Shown: positions 36,863-53,420, numbered from the stretch's first letter. The stretch: 64,000 bases of DNA from Piromyces finnis (GCA_002104945.1 MCFH01000029.1:496001-560000); one strand, 5' to 3'. Notes: generated by a model from the letters alone, not told the origin. Program-made: numbers and translations.

Positions 36863-39800
36863 TGTGATTACGTTTATAAAATTCTATGATTTATTTATAT
36901 CTACTAATATATATTTAAAAATGAAAATTTATTAATGTTTTGATTTTAATCTTTTATGTATACATTTCATTTATTATAATGAAAGTAAAATTAAAAATAT
37001 TTTCAAATTTAATCGCACTTTCCCTTCCTATTTTGATTAAATTTTCAATTTATATTATTATTTAATAAATTATTGTATATATTAAATGAATATCTTTTTC
37101 AAGAATGATTACTATTTATATTTAATAATTTTATAGATGATTATAATATTATTATTTATTAATCAACTACTATTATCATTTCCATTTATTATTTTTTATA
37201 TCGATATTGAAATTATATTTACAATTGGTTATTTTTTTTTTAATTTATGTTATCATTTTACTCTTGTACTTTTACTTTATTTTTTTTTTTTAGAAAAAAA
37301 AAAAGACAATAATATATATTTTATTCAATTTCCTTACCTTTTATTATAATACAAAATTATCTAAATAATTATGGATAAGAATTATTAAATAAATAAATAA
37401 ATTAAAAATTATTACTGTTTTTATTTTATTTTATTTTTCTTTTAAAAAAGACTTTTTACTATTATAAATTATAAATTCTAATTGTATTAATATTATTTTT
37501 AAAGTTTTTTTATTTTTTTTTTTAATACTATTAGTTTAATATTTCTTTTCTTAATTTATTATTACTCTTTAATTCTCTTTTTTTAAATAGGAATAAAAAA
37601 AAGTTATAATAAAAAAAAAAGTTATTAATTTATAATTAAATATAATTTTCTTTATATATTATTAACAATTTATTTTTTTCTTATTCTTTTTTAACTTTTT
37701 TTTCTTTTTACTATTTTTTAGTTTTAGTTTTATTTTTTTTAAAAAAAGAAAAAAAAGAAAATTTAAAATTAAAAAGGTAAAGAAATATATATAAAAAAAA
37801 AAAATAAAACTAAATCAATTATTTACTATTAATATTTATTATAAAAAATTTTTTTAATAATTATTATTATTTGGTTATTCATTTTAAAGTTGTTTTTTTT
37901 TTTTTTTTGTTTTAGATAATTTAAATTAATATATTCATTATTTATGGATCAATTAATTCATTCCATACATTTCAATTACATCATCTAAATTAAATAGAAA
38001 AAAAGAAAAGATATTCTTTTATTATGTGATAAAATTAAAAATAAAAAAAAACACTTTTAAAAATAGGTATAAAGAAGGGATAAAGAAATAAATAGTAAAT
38101 AATAAATAGTATACTATTTATTATTTACTCTTTTTCTAACACCTCCTTTTACACCATTTCTTAATCATTAATGCCCATTTGAAGAGGTATAATATACCTC
38201 TAATGATGTATTAAATATTCACAAATACTATTGGAAAATATTATATAGAACATCCAAATAATATATGATTCAATATATTAAAATAAATTGATTATATTAT
38301 TTGTTCAATGATTATTGGTTAATGAGAAAAGTTAATCTGTAAGATACATAATAATAATAATAAAAATTATAAAAATTTAATGGATGGAAAAAAGCAAATT
38401 AATTTAATTCTATATATTAGTAATTAAATATAATATGTTGGAAAAATTAAATTAATTAATATTTTACTAATGATAACCTGTAGAGTGGCGATAGTATGGT
38501 ATTATGGTTGTAATGTGTGGTGGGTGGGTGGTAATGCTTTATGGTTATTATTATGATTGCATAGTAAAAGGTTTTTTAATTTTCTATTTTTATATTTTAG
38601 CATAAAAAAAAAAAAAGGATGGAAGTAAAAAAAAAAGTATATATAATATATACATCAACATAAGTTTGAAATTATGTTGGTGAATATATATAATTTTGAG
38701 ATTATTAATAATTATCATAAGAAAAAACAACAACAACTAATAATTAATTATATATAATGCTCAAATAAATAAATTGATACTTTTTTAAATTGTTCTTTAT
38801 TAGAAATATGACATTATATACTATTTATTTATTATTCAATATATTTTCTATTAAAATATTAGAATTAATTTATCTTTATAATTTGAGAATTAACCAACTT
38901 TTTTTCATTATGCTATTAATAAAACATAATAAAAAGATGTATATATTATGAATGAAATTTTTAAACAATGGTTTTTCAATAACTTATTAATAATAATAAA
39001 AAATTAAACTGCTAGAAAAGTGTAATTTCGATGATAATATATATATATATATTTAAAATCTTATTAGAAATTTTCTCAGTGAGTCCTACAGATACGATAA
39101 CTTCAATTTCATTACAAATATTTATATTTACATTTCCGTTAAACACTTTAGAAGTATTTCTTTTATCATAGGCAACAATAGAAATAACATCCTTATTCCC
39201 ATTTATTTCTACGAAAAAAATATTGGATTAAAAATTTATTTTATTTCATATGATTATTTGGTTTGGAATTGAAGAAAACGGGCTTTATCACAAATCTTTA
39301 TTATATTCATTGAAAATATAATTTATAATGCTTTTTCTTTATTTTCTTTTCTATTTTTATTTTTATTTATTATTTTTTCATAGTATTTTTAAATACGATA
39401 ATTATACATTCTAACTCTAAATGAAATTTTAAACACCTAGCTTCCCCCTTCTATTTATTTAATAAATATAAGTTATAAAGACTTTAGATTTTTTAAATTT
39501 TTATATTCAATACAAAAAAACTAATACTTTATATAACATTATCATCTATTTTTCTTTAAAAAATATCTATATAAACATAATAGTATATGTTATTCAGTTT
39601 TATATGATGGCTTTTGCATTACATAAAATATTAGCCATCGAATTTAATAAAAGTGATATAATTAAAATATTTCGTTTTCCTTTTTATCCAAAAAAATATA
39701 TATTATTTGGTTTTACTTCATATTATAATAATATTATATATTTATAGATTTTAAAATTATAAAATATAAAGTAAAATAAGTATAACAAAATTATAATTAT

Positions 39801-40833
39801 TTAATTTTTAAATTGAATTAAATACCTCACCTCTACTAATCCTAATGAATTTATTTTTTAAACTATTCTTTTTGTCCTCTTCTGAATTTTCCTATTTTTT
39901 TTTTTTTTTTTTTTTATTAAAAATTATAATATTTTAATATATCTAGAACTTTAAACTTAATTTAAAAATGGAGACAATTTTAATCTATAATTAAAAATAA
40001 AGTAGAATAAAAAATTTTTATTTAGATAAGACTTCTTTTTTAAAAGTGTAAAGACATAAAGACTTTATTTTGTTGATATTATTATGATGGAATTTTATAT
40101 TTTTCGAGTATTTCTTTTAATTACTTTACCTTTGTTTTATATTTATAATATATACAATTTTAAAATAGTATATATATTAATAATGAAATAATTATATTAC
40201 TATTTTATTTAAGGAAAAAAAAAATTTTTTTTTCCTATATATTTTAAATAAACTTTTTTGAATATAAAATGGTACTAAATACAAATATGCCTTTTATATA
40301 GAAAAAAGTTTAAATTTCTATTAAAAGATATAGAATGTTAAAAATATATTTTATAAGGTATTGTTAATAGAATTTAGTAAAAGTTGTCAAAAGTCATAAC
40401 TTTAATCATAGTATTACTTTTGTTTTTTCTTAAAATATAAGATATTTTATAAAATTAATCTATTTTTATGGTAAAACTTTATAAAGAATAATAAAATAAT
40501 AATATAGAAACAATAAAATAGTATAGAAATAATAAATCATTAATTCTATTTTATAAAAATAATAAACATTATTTTTAGATTACATCTTCCATTCCTAATT
40601 TTCTTTTTTTTCCTTTTTATTTTTCTATTCAATATTGAAATATTAGTTTATTATAGAAGATAATTATAATATTTTAAAAATAAAATAAAAAATATATTGA
40701 AAGTTGAAAAAAAAACAACGAAGCAACCTTTCTCCTATTTAATAAATTATAGAAAGAAAATAATAATAATAATAATAATTATAAAATAAATAAAATAAAA
40801 TAAAAATAATAATTAATATATTTAAATTTCAAC
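36863..40833. other. Long AT-rich spacer with exon-like islands on the reverse strand
   Basis: Most is homopolymer-rich noise. Two less AT-biased patches on the reverse strand look like exons. About 39889-39841 reads ENSEEDKKNSLKNKFIRISR, bounded by AG and GTGAGG. About 39208-38985 reads EINGNKDVISIVAYDKRN... and stays open for some 74 codons. Their phases would join. A third open patch lies near 39455-39370. No start or full gene could be built. A 9-bp perfect inverted repeat (AGAGGTATA/TATACCTCT) lies at 38183-38201. Confidence 0.45.
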
Positions 40834-42458
40834 ATGTCCAGAAAATCAAGTCCAAACGATGAAAGCAAAAATTGCTGTAGGATATAAAGAATTTTATAAA
40901 AATAAATTAATAAATATACATTTATTTCAAATACTAAAATTTTAATGTCAACAATTTATTATTGTTATAATAATCATTATTTTGTAATACATCAAAAAAA
41001 AAAAAAAAAATGTTTATATAAAGTTTCAAGGAATGAAATTGAATATTTAGACAAAAATTTCTATCAATTAGCTGGATCAAATGAAAAAATAGATAGAACC
41101 AGATTTAGGGATTTATTAACAGATGATTTTGAAATTGATGATTCTTTACTTATGGATAGAGGTAATTATCTAAATTATTATTATTATTATTATTATTAAT
41201 ATTATTATTATTATTATATATATCTATTTATTAAAGAAAATTGAAATTTAGAAAAAATTTATTATCCTTTTAATTAATAATTCATATAATATATCACTTT
41301 AACTATTAGTATTTAGATGTTTAGATTTAGATTCTGATAATTATATTAATCATGATGAATTTATGAGAGGAATGTCAATTCTTCTGAAAGGAAGTATTGA
41401 TGAAAAAATGAAATGTACGAATTATACAAATTTTATATATAATTTTGATTTTATTTAAATATTTATTAACTCCAATTTCGATATATCATTCAATAATATT
41501 TATAAAAAAAAATAGTTTGTTTCAGAGTCTATGATTTAAATGGTGATAACTATATTTCAAAAGAAGAAATGTATCAAATGTTAAAAAATACACTTATTAG
41601 AGTAAATATTTAAATATATACTTAAAAAATATATAATAATTATTAGAATCTGTATATATGATTACAATTAGTTTTTTTTTTTTTTTTTTTCCTTTTTTCT
41701 TACTATAAATTGTTGTTTAATTAATTTTTAATAACTCTGGATTAGGTTGTCGAAGAGGATGAAGATGGTGTTAAAGAATTAGTTGAAATAATATTAAAAA
41801 AAATGGATATTGATCATGATGGAAGAGTTTCAGAGTTAGATTGGTACACAACTATTGAGAAAGATAATCTTTTACTAGAAGCTTTCGGTAAATGTCTTGC
41901 AAATGAAAAGGTATGAAACATTCATTGTATGAAATTACAAAAAAAAAAAAGTATTTTTTAACAACGACAACAAAAAAAAAAATTAATTAATATTACATAT
42001 TAAATTACATATTAAATATTCTTTAATTTTCTTTATAACCAAAATTACGAAAATTTAATTTTAAAAAAATATTCAACACTAATAAATGATGAACAATATT
42101 TTCAAAAATGAATACTTTCAATCTTTATTATAATAATATATAATTATAAAATACTAAAAAAAAAAAAAAGGCTGTTGAAAGATATTTATTACCAGCTTAT
42201 GATGAAAATGAAACAAAAGAATCACCTAAAAAATTATTAAGTTTCCCACACATTAATCTTAATCAATTTGATCCAAGAAATAAAAAACGTAAGGCTATTT
42301 ACGACACTTATAATAAAGGTCTTACATTACCTGTTGTTTCTCCTAATAAATCAAATATTGTAGAAAAGAAAACTGAAGAAAATACTGAAAATACTGAAGA
42401 AAATACTGACACAGCTGCTCAACCTGATTCTCCAGGTCAAGCAGCCATTGCACATTAA
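40834..42458 (+). CDS. Calaxin-like EF-hand protein (outer dynein arm docking)
   Basis: Six exons, 274 aa: 40834-40876, 41024-41161, 41310-41414, 41516-41601, 41746-41910 and 42171-42458. Three EF-hand loops are visible: DLDSDNYINHDE (66-77), DLNGDNYISKEE (102-113) and DIDHDGRVSELD (145-156, with Asp for the final Glu). The order and linkers match calaxin/EFCAB1: a leading VFRxLD; SILLKGSIDEKMK before EF2; VYDLNGD..ISKEEM; the insert EDEDGVKELVEIILKKMD before EF3; and LLLEAFGKCL after it. Calaxin is the calcium sensor on outer-arm dynein of motile flagella. This fits a fungus with swimming zoospores. An Asn/Glu/Thr-rich tail of about 75 residues is extra. The first donor (GTAGGA) is the weakest junction. 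Confidence 0.88.
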
Positions 42459-42885
42459 ATGATATAATTTATATAATAATTCATATAAAGATCAATATAT
42501 TTAAAACCGAATCTATTAACATTTTATAAATAATAATAATATTTTATTATATTTATAATTATATATTATATATTTAAATGATATTTTAAATATTATAGTG
42601 CTAGACACTTCAATCATTAAACATACTACAATAAATTATTCAATAGCTTATATTTGTATATATACACATATATATACTTTTTTTCATATTAACAACAATT
42701 TTTTTATTTTAACTTATATTCTTTAATTTGTTATTTATATTTTACTTTTGTTTTCGTTTTTTTTTTTTTTTTTTTTTTCCTTTTTATTTTTTATGTATTA
42801 TTTTCAAATATTAATCATTAAAAAAATATAAATAATTTAATTAATAAACTATAAAATTTAAAAAATACAGAAAAAATAGTTTATT

Positions 42886-42921
<36 letters not shown>

Positions 42922-43770
42922 TTTTTTTTTTTTTTTTTTTTTTTGATATAAAAAATGTTTAAATCTTTTTATATAATCAATTTTATTGGACATTTTTAAA
43001 AAAAAAAAAAAAGTTTAAAAATAAATTTCATTTTGATAATAATGACAAGGTAAAAAAAAAAAAAAAAAAAAAAGAAATAAAAGAAATAAAAAAGAAATAT
43101 ATAATTTCAAATAGTTTCAGTTCAAATATATATACTTATAACTCAAATTCCGAAAATTATTATTATAATTTTACATAAAAAGAAATTAAATTTATAAAGT
43201 AAGTGATTAGTAATTGATAATTTAAAGCTTAAAAACTGATTTAAGACAATAAACATTTATATTAATGAAGAGAAAAGTAATAAAAAATAAATGAGATTTA
43301 AAATTTCACAAATAGTTATATAATTGATATTTAAAATATTGGGATAAACAAGGCATGCTTTTTAGATTTTCTTTTTTTTTTATATTGACATATTGACAAT
43401 CTAAATTTAAATAATATAAAAGTTCAACCCGAGGAGGCCAGAAAAACTTGATTTTATTTAAAATGGAAATATAAAGTAATATATAAATTTAAATTCGTAA
43501 CCATTATATTGAGAATGAATATATTCATGTTTAAAAAAGAAAATATTAAGAAGTAGAACGAAAAATAAATATTAAACTTTGTATAATAATGATAAAAACT
43601 AATATTTATAAGAAATAATAATATATATAAATTAATTTATTAATAAATGTTTTTATTATTATAAGAATATATATATATAAAACATACATAAATACTAATT
43701 TATACACATATATATAAAATTATATTACTAGAAAAAATTAATTCTGTACTGAACTTTTATATTATTTAAA
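42459..43770. other. Intergenic spacer
   Basis: AT-rich with an (ATT)n patch and long T runs around 42890-42945. It presumably holds the promoter of the downstream transporter. No gene is seen. Confidence 0.55.
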
Positions 43771-44790
43771 ATGGTAATAAAAGTCGAACATTCAAAAAAG
43801 TATAAACAATTAAAACAAGTATTGTTTAATACAATTAAGATTTCAGCTGCTGCAATTTTTGCAATCTTATTAGCACTTGTTATTAAATTAGATTTTGCAG
43901 TAGCAGCTGGTATTGTTGCTATACTTTCAGTTCAACCCACAAAAAAAGAAACTTTTAAAACAGCTATCGATAGATTTCTTGCTTTTGTAGTGGCACTTGT
44001 TATTTGTGGATTATGTTTTAATCTTTTAGGTTTTACAACAACTGTATTTTACCTTTATCTTGTTCTTTTTATTGTTGTATGCCAATGGAGAAAATGGTAT
44101 TCGGCAATGGCTATGGACTCGGTTCTTATTTCACATTTTTTAAATTTTGAAAAAATGGGATTCAAAGAAGTTTTAAACGAATCCCTTTTATTTATTATTG
44201 GTGTTGGATTTGGTATCTTAGTTAATATTTATCTTCATAAAAGAACAGATTATATTGAAGAATTAAGAAATAGTACGGATGAATTAATAAAACAAACACT
44301 TCATCGAATGTCCCTTAGAATTATGGATCCTGGACTTCCAAATTACGATGGAAGTTGTTTCAAAAAACTTAATGATTGTTTATTCACTGCTAAAAGACAA
44401 GCTGTAAAGAATTATAATAATCAATTTACCAAAAAAGATACCTATGATACCAATTACTTAAATATGCGTGAAAATCAAATAAAAGTATTACAAGAAATGT
44501 TTAAATGTGTATATAAAATAAAATCAGTGCCAAGTACAGCACTTGATATTGCTAGTATTATAGAAAAGGTATCTTGCGAATATCATAAAGATAATGATGT
44601 AAAAACTCTTTTAGAGGATCTTAACAAAGTTCATGAAGCTATGAAAACTGTACCTTTCCCAGTGACTCGTGAAGAATTTGAGGATCGTGCAAATTTATTT
44701 ATTCTTATGGAACGTCTTGAAGAATTTCTTTCCATTAAACAAGAATTTATGAAAGAAGAAGATGCTATTATAGAAGTAACAAATAACTAG
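43771..44790 (+). CDS. Aromatic acid exporter family (ArAE_1-like) membrane protein
   Basis: 339 aa, no intron. The N-terminal half has about five helices in the ArAE/DUF939 pattern (about 20-40, 43-56, 68-88, 90-108 and 138-156). It contains the family motif around the second helix (DFAVAAGIVAILSVQPTKKETFKTA), a conserved RKWYSAMAMDSVLISHFL segment and VGFGILVNIYLHKRTDYIEEL at the membrane exit. The C-terminal half is the alpha-helical cytoplasmic ArAE_1_C-type domain. This architecture is known to me from Firmicutes, especially rumen-type Clostridia, not from eukaryotes. Together with the lack of introns this suggests horizontal transfer. The encoded DNA has the host's AT-rich codon use, so the transfer is not brand new. 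The substrate is unproven; aromatic acid efflux is a family label only. Confidence 0.85.
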   Translation: MVIKVEHSKKYKQLKQVLFNTIKISAAAIFAILLALVIKLDFAVAAGIVAILSVQPTKKETFKTAIDRFLAFVVALVICGLCFNLLGFTTTVFYLYLVLFIVVCQWRKWYSAMAMDSVLISHFLNFEKMGFKEVLNESLLFIIGVGFGILVNIYLHKRTDYIEELRNSTDELIKQTLHRMSLRIMDPGLPNYDGSCFKKLNDCLFTAKRQAVKNYNNQFTKKDTYDTNYLNMRENQIKVLQEMFKCVYKIKSVPSTALDIASIIEKVSCEYHKDNDVKTLLEDLNKVHEAMKTVPFPVTREEFEDRANLFILMERLEEFLSIKQEFMKEEDAIIEVTNN

Positions 44791-46507
44791 AAAAAAAAAA
44801 AAGAATTATGAAATTATTGGAAAATTTATCCATTTTTTATTCAAGTTACAATTTCTTTTTATCAAAAGGACTTTTCATTTGTAATAAATTCTGATGTGTC
44901 ATTGAAAAAAAAAAAAAAAAGGGAATTTAATATAATAATAATATTGACCTATTTATTAATAGGATAGTAATAGAAGGGTTAAATTGTTCAATATATATAT
45001 GTATATACAGCTCATGCATTTTTATAAAAAAAAAATAATTTTTTTAAATTATTCTTTTATTTTTTGCCAATAAATAAATCTATTCTGATTTTATTTTTTT
45101 TTTTTTTTTTAAGTAATGAAATAAAAAATAAATAAATACAGATCATACTTTTTAAATATTATAACTTTATTTTGTAAAATAATAATAATAATAGTAATAA
45201 AAAAAAAAATAAATAAAAAACTCGAGTATTAGAAAATAAGGTTAATTAAGAATTAATTTGTAATAGCCTTTTTAGTTAGTTTTAATTTATATAACGATTC
45301 CAAAATTTTAAATAGCTTTTCTGGTGACACAATTTTATGTTATAAAATTTTAAAATAAATAAAGTTATTTTCATACAAAGGAAAAGAAAAAAAAAAAAAA
45401 GTACTATTGTTATTATTACTTTTTTCCTGTAATATGGCTTAATTCATACACATATTCTATATGAAATAAATATAAAATAGAATAAAAATATGAAATAACA
45501 ATAGTAAAAATATAATAAATGTATAAGTAATGTAATAAACTTTTATGTAATGTATAATAAATTTAGACCCTAATTAAGTTTTATTATTATAGAAAAATGG
45601 ATAGGAAGAAGAGAGGAATTATTTTTAGATGGCATAGTTTTATAATATGAAATATATAGAATATATAAAATATTATTTGATGTAACAAAAATAATAAAAT
45701 ATTGATATGATATAATATGTAAATTGCCACACATCCGTATTAGTAATTTTAAGTTTATGTTAGTTATTTTTCCTAAAATTTATATAGTTTATTTTTAAAT
45801 AGAATATAACATAAATGTAATGTAAATATTGTATTATAATTGGATAATAGATTATTGAATTAGGATCCATTATGTAAACAATATAAAAAAAATATTTAGT
45901 ATTAAAAAGGATACTTGATTTATAAGACAAGCCTAGATGTTTGGATATTTAGAGAAAAGAAAAATCTTGAAAATAAAAATTTATATTATTTAAAGTTTTA
46001 ATTCCTTCTTTCTACAAAAAATTAACATAAACCCATATCAACATCTACTTCACATGTCTAAAAGTTAATATATCATTTATTTATATAATATAAATTTTAA
46101 TGTCAATTCTTAATAAAGTAAAATTTAAAGATGTAAATAATAATATCAATTTTGAACTTTAATATACGAAAAAAAATACCGTTAGACTTTTATCAAATAT
46201 AATAAATAATTAGTTTATCATAACAATGAATTATAACGATTAATGGCACACTTTTTTTTATTTTATTATTAATATATTTTTTTTTTATTTTTGAAATTTA
46301 ATAGTTTATCAATCAAATAGTTTAATAATTTATTAATTAGTAAAACGCCTCTTTTATTTTTAATATTAAAAAAAAACTATACAAATAAATTAATCCTTTT
46401 TTTTTTTTTCTTATTCATGTATTTTCAAAAAGAAAGGAATTTATATTTAAGGTTTTTACATTAACCATGAATTTATTTTAAATTAATTTTGTATTTCATT
46501 GTATCTT

Positions 46508-46609
46508 TGTATATTTTATGTGTTTCTCGGCCATACCACATTAATAATGTAAATTAATTGTATATTTTATGTGTTTCTCGGTCATACCACATTAATAATG
46601 TAAATTAAA
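46508..46609 (+). repeat. 51-bp tandem duplication
   Basis: Two copies (46508-46558 and 46559-46609) containing GTGTTTCTCGG(C/T)CATACCAC, with one visible mismatch. The unit is less AT-rich than its surroundings. Confidence 0.85.
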
Positions 46610-48703
46610 GTAATAATAAACTTTTAAATATCATTGGGATGAAATAATTTAAAAGTGATAATTAACATAAATTTGTAAAAAATATTAATATAAATAAATA
46701 AATTAAAAAGAGATTTTATGTGCAACGTCATAATTTTATTGTTCATATTAAATTAAAAAAGTGATAATTTAATTTAAAAATTCAAATAATTCAGGAGAAG
46801 CAAATAGGACAGAAAAAAAAAAATAAATGAGTATCAAAGGGGATATAATAAATAAACAAAACATAACTGTAAATAAATAATAATTAATTCTCACTGTCTT
46901 ATTAACTTAAATATACATTACTCTTAAATTATAAACAATTGAAAAAAATACACAATTCATGACTATTATCTTTTAATGATGTAAATAAAATAAAAATAAA
47001 TATCATGTATTTTAATATTTAATAAATTATAAAGGTTATTAGAATACAATATGAAGATTATAACAAAGGTAAAGTTTTATATTTTTAAATATTTAAATTC
47101 AATAATAAACAGAAAAAAAAAAGATGATTTGTGTTATAGTTAAAATAAAGTGTATGACTATTACAACAGTATTGTAATAAAAATATTTAATAATAATCAA
47201 GGTAAAAATTAAAAAAAAAAAAAAAACTTTTTAATTAGAATAATTAAATAATTTAAACAGAATTTTTATCATAAAAAAATATATTACATAGCCATAATAT
47301 TTCTTTGTAAAAGAAATAAAATAATAAAAAAGGAGTAATATCAAAGTTCTTATTTTCATAGTGGGTTTTCCATCAAACTTTATAAAACACTTTTTATTTA
47401 TATTAATATTATAAAATTTTGATTAAAAGTTTTTTTAAAAATAAGAATAAATATTATTGAAAATGATAATTTTTAAATAAATAAAATAAAAAAATATAAA
47501 TAATAAATATAAAAAAAATAAACAAATACTTTTTCAATTATTTTAGTAAATATTTATGTGCTACAGGTAGGAATAAATATGTATGCGGTAAAGTGTAGAA
47601 ATTAATAGTCGACCATGATATTTAATAAAAAAAACTATTGTAATAAACAGTAATAATAATTTTAAGTAAATAAAAAAGAATGTTTATACATTGTTATACA
47701 TTGTAAACTTTATTTGGATGAAAAACTTTAAAATTATGTTGTTAAAAAAACAATATATTAATTATTTTTATATCGTGTTAATAAAATCAAGATTATATTA
47801 ATGATAAGAAATAAGATAATAAAAATAATAAAAATATTAATAAATTCCTATTTTTAAATATTCATATAAAATATATTAACAATTATTGTATATTAAAACT
47901 TTGTTCATCTTTAATACTATTCTGTATTAAAAAATGTAAACAAAATATAAATATAAATTAAAAAAGTAAAAACTATACATTTTTGTAAAAGTAAAAAAAA
48001 TACATTTTCATATTTTTTTTTTTTTATTTTTTTTTTATATGTTTGAGTATTTAAGTTAATTCATTAAATAGTTTTCATAGACAATAAAAATGTCTAAATT
48101 AAAATTAATCAAACTATTTATTAAATAACAATAAAAAATAATTACTTTTAATTAAGTCATATTAAATTAACAATGGGTTAAATATTCATTATGAACTTTT
48201 TCCAAAATAAAAATATGGTAATTTATAAAAATGTTTCAGATATTATTCTTTTAATATGTAAATTGGAAAGATATATTAAACTGTCATGGTAGTCATATTA
48301 AATCCCTTTTCTATCTAAATAAAAAAGAGGAGGTAATGATAAAGTAATTTATAGTATTAACGGAATTCTTTTGTAAATCTTATATCCCTTATATTATTCT
48401 TTATTTAGAAAATAGATGTATTATGTATTATGCATAATTATTAATATTTTAGTAATAAAAATTTAGGGTATAGTTTTCTAATATTTTTAATAATTATATA
48501 TATTTTGTATTACCATTTTTAAATATATAATTATAGTAAAAGCTTTAATATTAATTAAAATCAAATACTTTTTAAATTACTAAAATACATCTATATTAAT
48601 GATGTCTTTTGTCTTTTCCCCTTTTTCTGATAAATTACTTTATTAAGTAATAAAAAAGATGGCTTTTTCATTACAATAAATTATAATATTTATTTGTTGA
48701 TTA

Positions 48704-48791
48704 AATAAAAAAAAAGTGATAATTAAAAAATATAAAGAATAAATAAATAAAAAAAAAAAGTGATAATTAAAAAATATAAAGAATAAATAAA
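48704..48791 (+). repeat. 44-bp tandem duplication
   Basis: Two copies of an A-rich unit centred on GTGATAATTAAAAAATATAA, with a period of 44. Confidence 0.75.
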
Positions 48792-50868
48792 TATAATGTA
48801 AACTTTTTTGTATCAAAAAAAACTTTAATTTTAATTATTTAAATTAAATAAAAATGGTTACATTAAATGAAAAAATTAAAGTATTTTTAGTTTTTGTTTT
48901 TTATAATCAAATCATAAATCCATGATGTATGGTTAATATTTCTGAATATTTTAAAAGTGAACAAAATTAGATTTAATTAGTATTATTTTTTTAATAATAC
49001 TAATAATAAATAATTTTCATTAATAATTAATATGTTACAACTACAATTACTTGTTACACTAATAATTTTTAAGATATATTCTATTAAAATAAAATGAGTA
49101 ATAATAAAAATACTATAGTAAAATTATATTATTACCTATTAAAAATTTTAATTAAGCCTTATATTTTAGTTTTTTTCTTTCTATTATCCTCCTTGATAAT
49201 ATTAATTTAAAAAACTTCCGTCTATACCTAATATTTAATATATTTCCTACTAACATTAATATCTTATTGCCACCTTTTTTTTTTTTTTTATTACTATTAC
49301 TATTATTGTAATATATATTGATCAGCAAATTAAAAAGTATATTTTTTCTTTTTGTTCCTAAATAAAAGTAATATAAAATTGAAATATTAATCTATTAAAA
49401 TAACTTATTTATTATCAAAAGCTTCTTTTTTGTTTATATTAAAATATGTAAACTTTTCGTGTTCATTGGTAATTCATATTAATTTCATGTAATAATAAAT
49501 TCAATGATTTAAATTTCAATCTATTAAACAAATTAAAGAAATTATAAAATAGATATATATTTTAAATATCTTTTTTTTTTTTTTTTAAAAAAACTATATA
49601 TATGAATCATTTAAATTAAAAATATATTATTTATTATTATCTTTTCAAATATAATTAAGAATGAATAAATGACTAACAGAATTTTTTAAAATTATATAGA
49701 ATTTAATTATATAAATTAAATAACGTTTTTGTATGGATATTCATTAATTATATTATCTTTAATTAAGCCTAATGTTCTATTTAATCTTTAGTTATTTATT
49801 AAAAAATAATCAAATTTTTGGTAAAGTTATTGAAAAGTTTAAATGATAATAAAATTAAAAAAAAAAAAAATAATAATAATAATAATCTATTGATTAATAA
49901 ATCTAATTTATAAATAATTGAATTTTTATAATAATAAAGATGGTTAAAATCTAATTTGACGACATTAGTTCTATGTAAACTATAGTAAATATAATTAATT
50001 ATTCTTAATTAACAAATTTATACCTTAAAAATTAGTTAAATTAATTTATTAAATGCAATAATTAAGTTAAATACATATATCAATTTAACTTGTCTATATA
50101 TATAACGGAATGACATTTTATTATTTAATCTTTCCTCGAATAATTAGAAAAATAATAATAAAAGAAAAACTAGTCAATACATAAATGAAGACCTCTATTC
50201 AAATATATAATACTAATAAATTTTTGAAAAATAAATATTAAATAGTTTTCCCTTTTTTCTTTTTTTTAATATAATAAATATACTATTTTTTAAGGTTTTA
50301 ATCCAAATCATATAAATTAAACTTTTTCAAGTTTATTTAATATATTTTTGTGGAATGATAAAAAAATTTTTTTTTCAATAAATTTACATCTTTTTTCTTT
50401 ATTTTTTTTTTTTTTCTTTAAATCTTCATTTTTTATTAAACAATTAAAAGAATACACCACTACACCACCCTTAATAAAAGAAATAAAAGATACATATAAT
50501 TATTTGGATAGATTTTAATAGAAACAATAAAAATAAATTATTATTATAAGTTAAAATGAAATAATAATATAAACATTTATTATAAAAAGAACAATAAATA
50601 ATTAAAACGATACTAAAAAAAATAATATAAACCACATAAACTACAACATATTTTATTTATTAGGTATAAATAGCTTTTATAGATACATATCTTTTTTTAT
50701 TTTATTCAGCTTTAAATAAGTTTTATATATAAAGATATTGATCGATATGGATTAAAAAATCGAAAATATTATTACAATAATCATATATTATTAATAAATT
50801 ATAATTGTATTAATTGTATGTATTTTTATATCTAAAATAACTTATTATCATAGATAAATTGTAACAAT

Positions 50869-53420
<2,552 letters not shown>

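Larger units (their letters stand above)
44791..50868. other. Long gene-poor AT-rich spacer
   Basis: About 6 kb with no supported gene or structural RNA. It contains two small tandem duplications (46508-46609 and 48704-48791) and otherwise homopolymer-rich sequence with dense stops. The right end must carry the forkhead gene promoter. Confidence 0.5.

Noticed and set aside
37137-37349. 70-codon hydrophobic frame
   Set aside because: Pure AT composition bias; no homology-like pattern and no splice partner.
43425-43460. GC-richer patch (AACCCGAGGAGGCCAG) as a tRNA fragment
   Set aside because: No A/B boxes and no cloverleaf; too short for any RNA gene.
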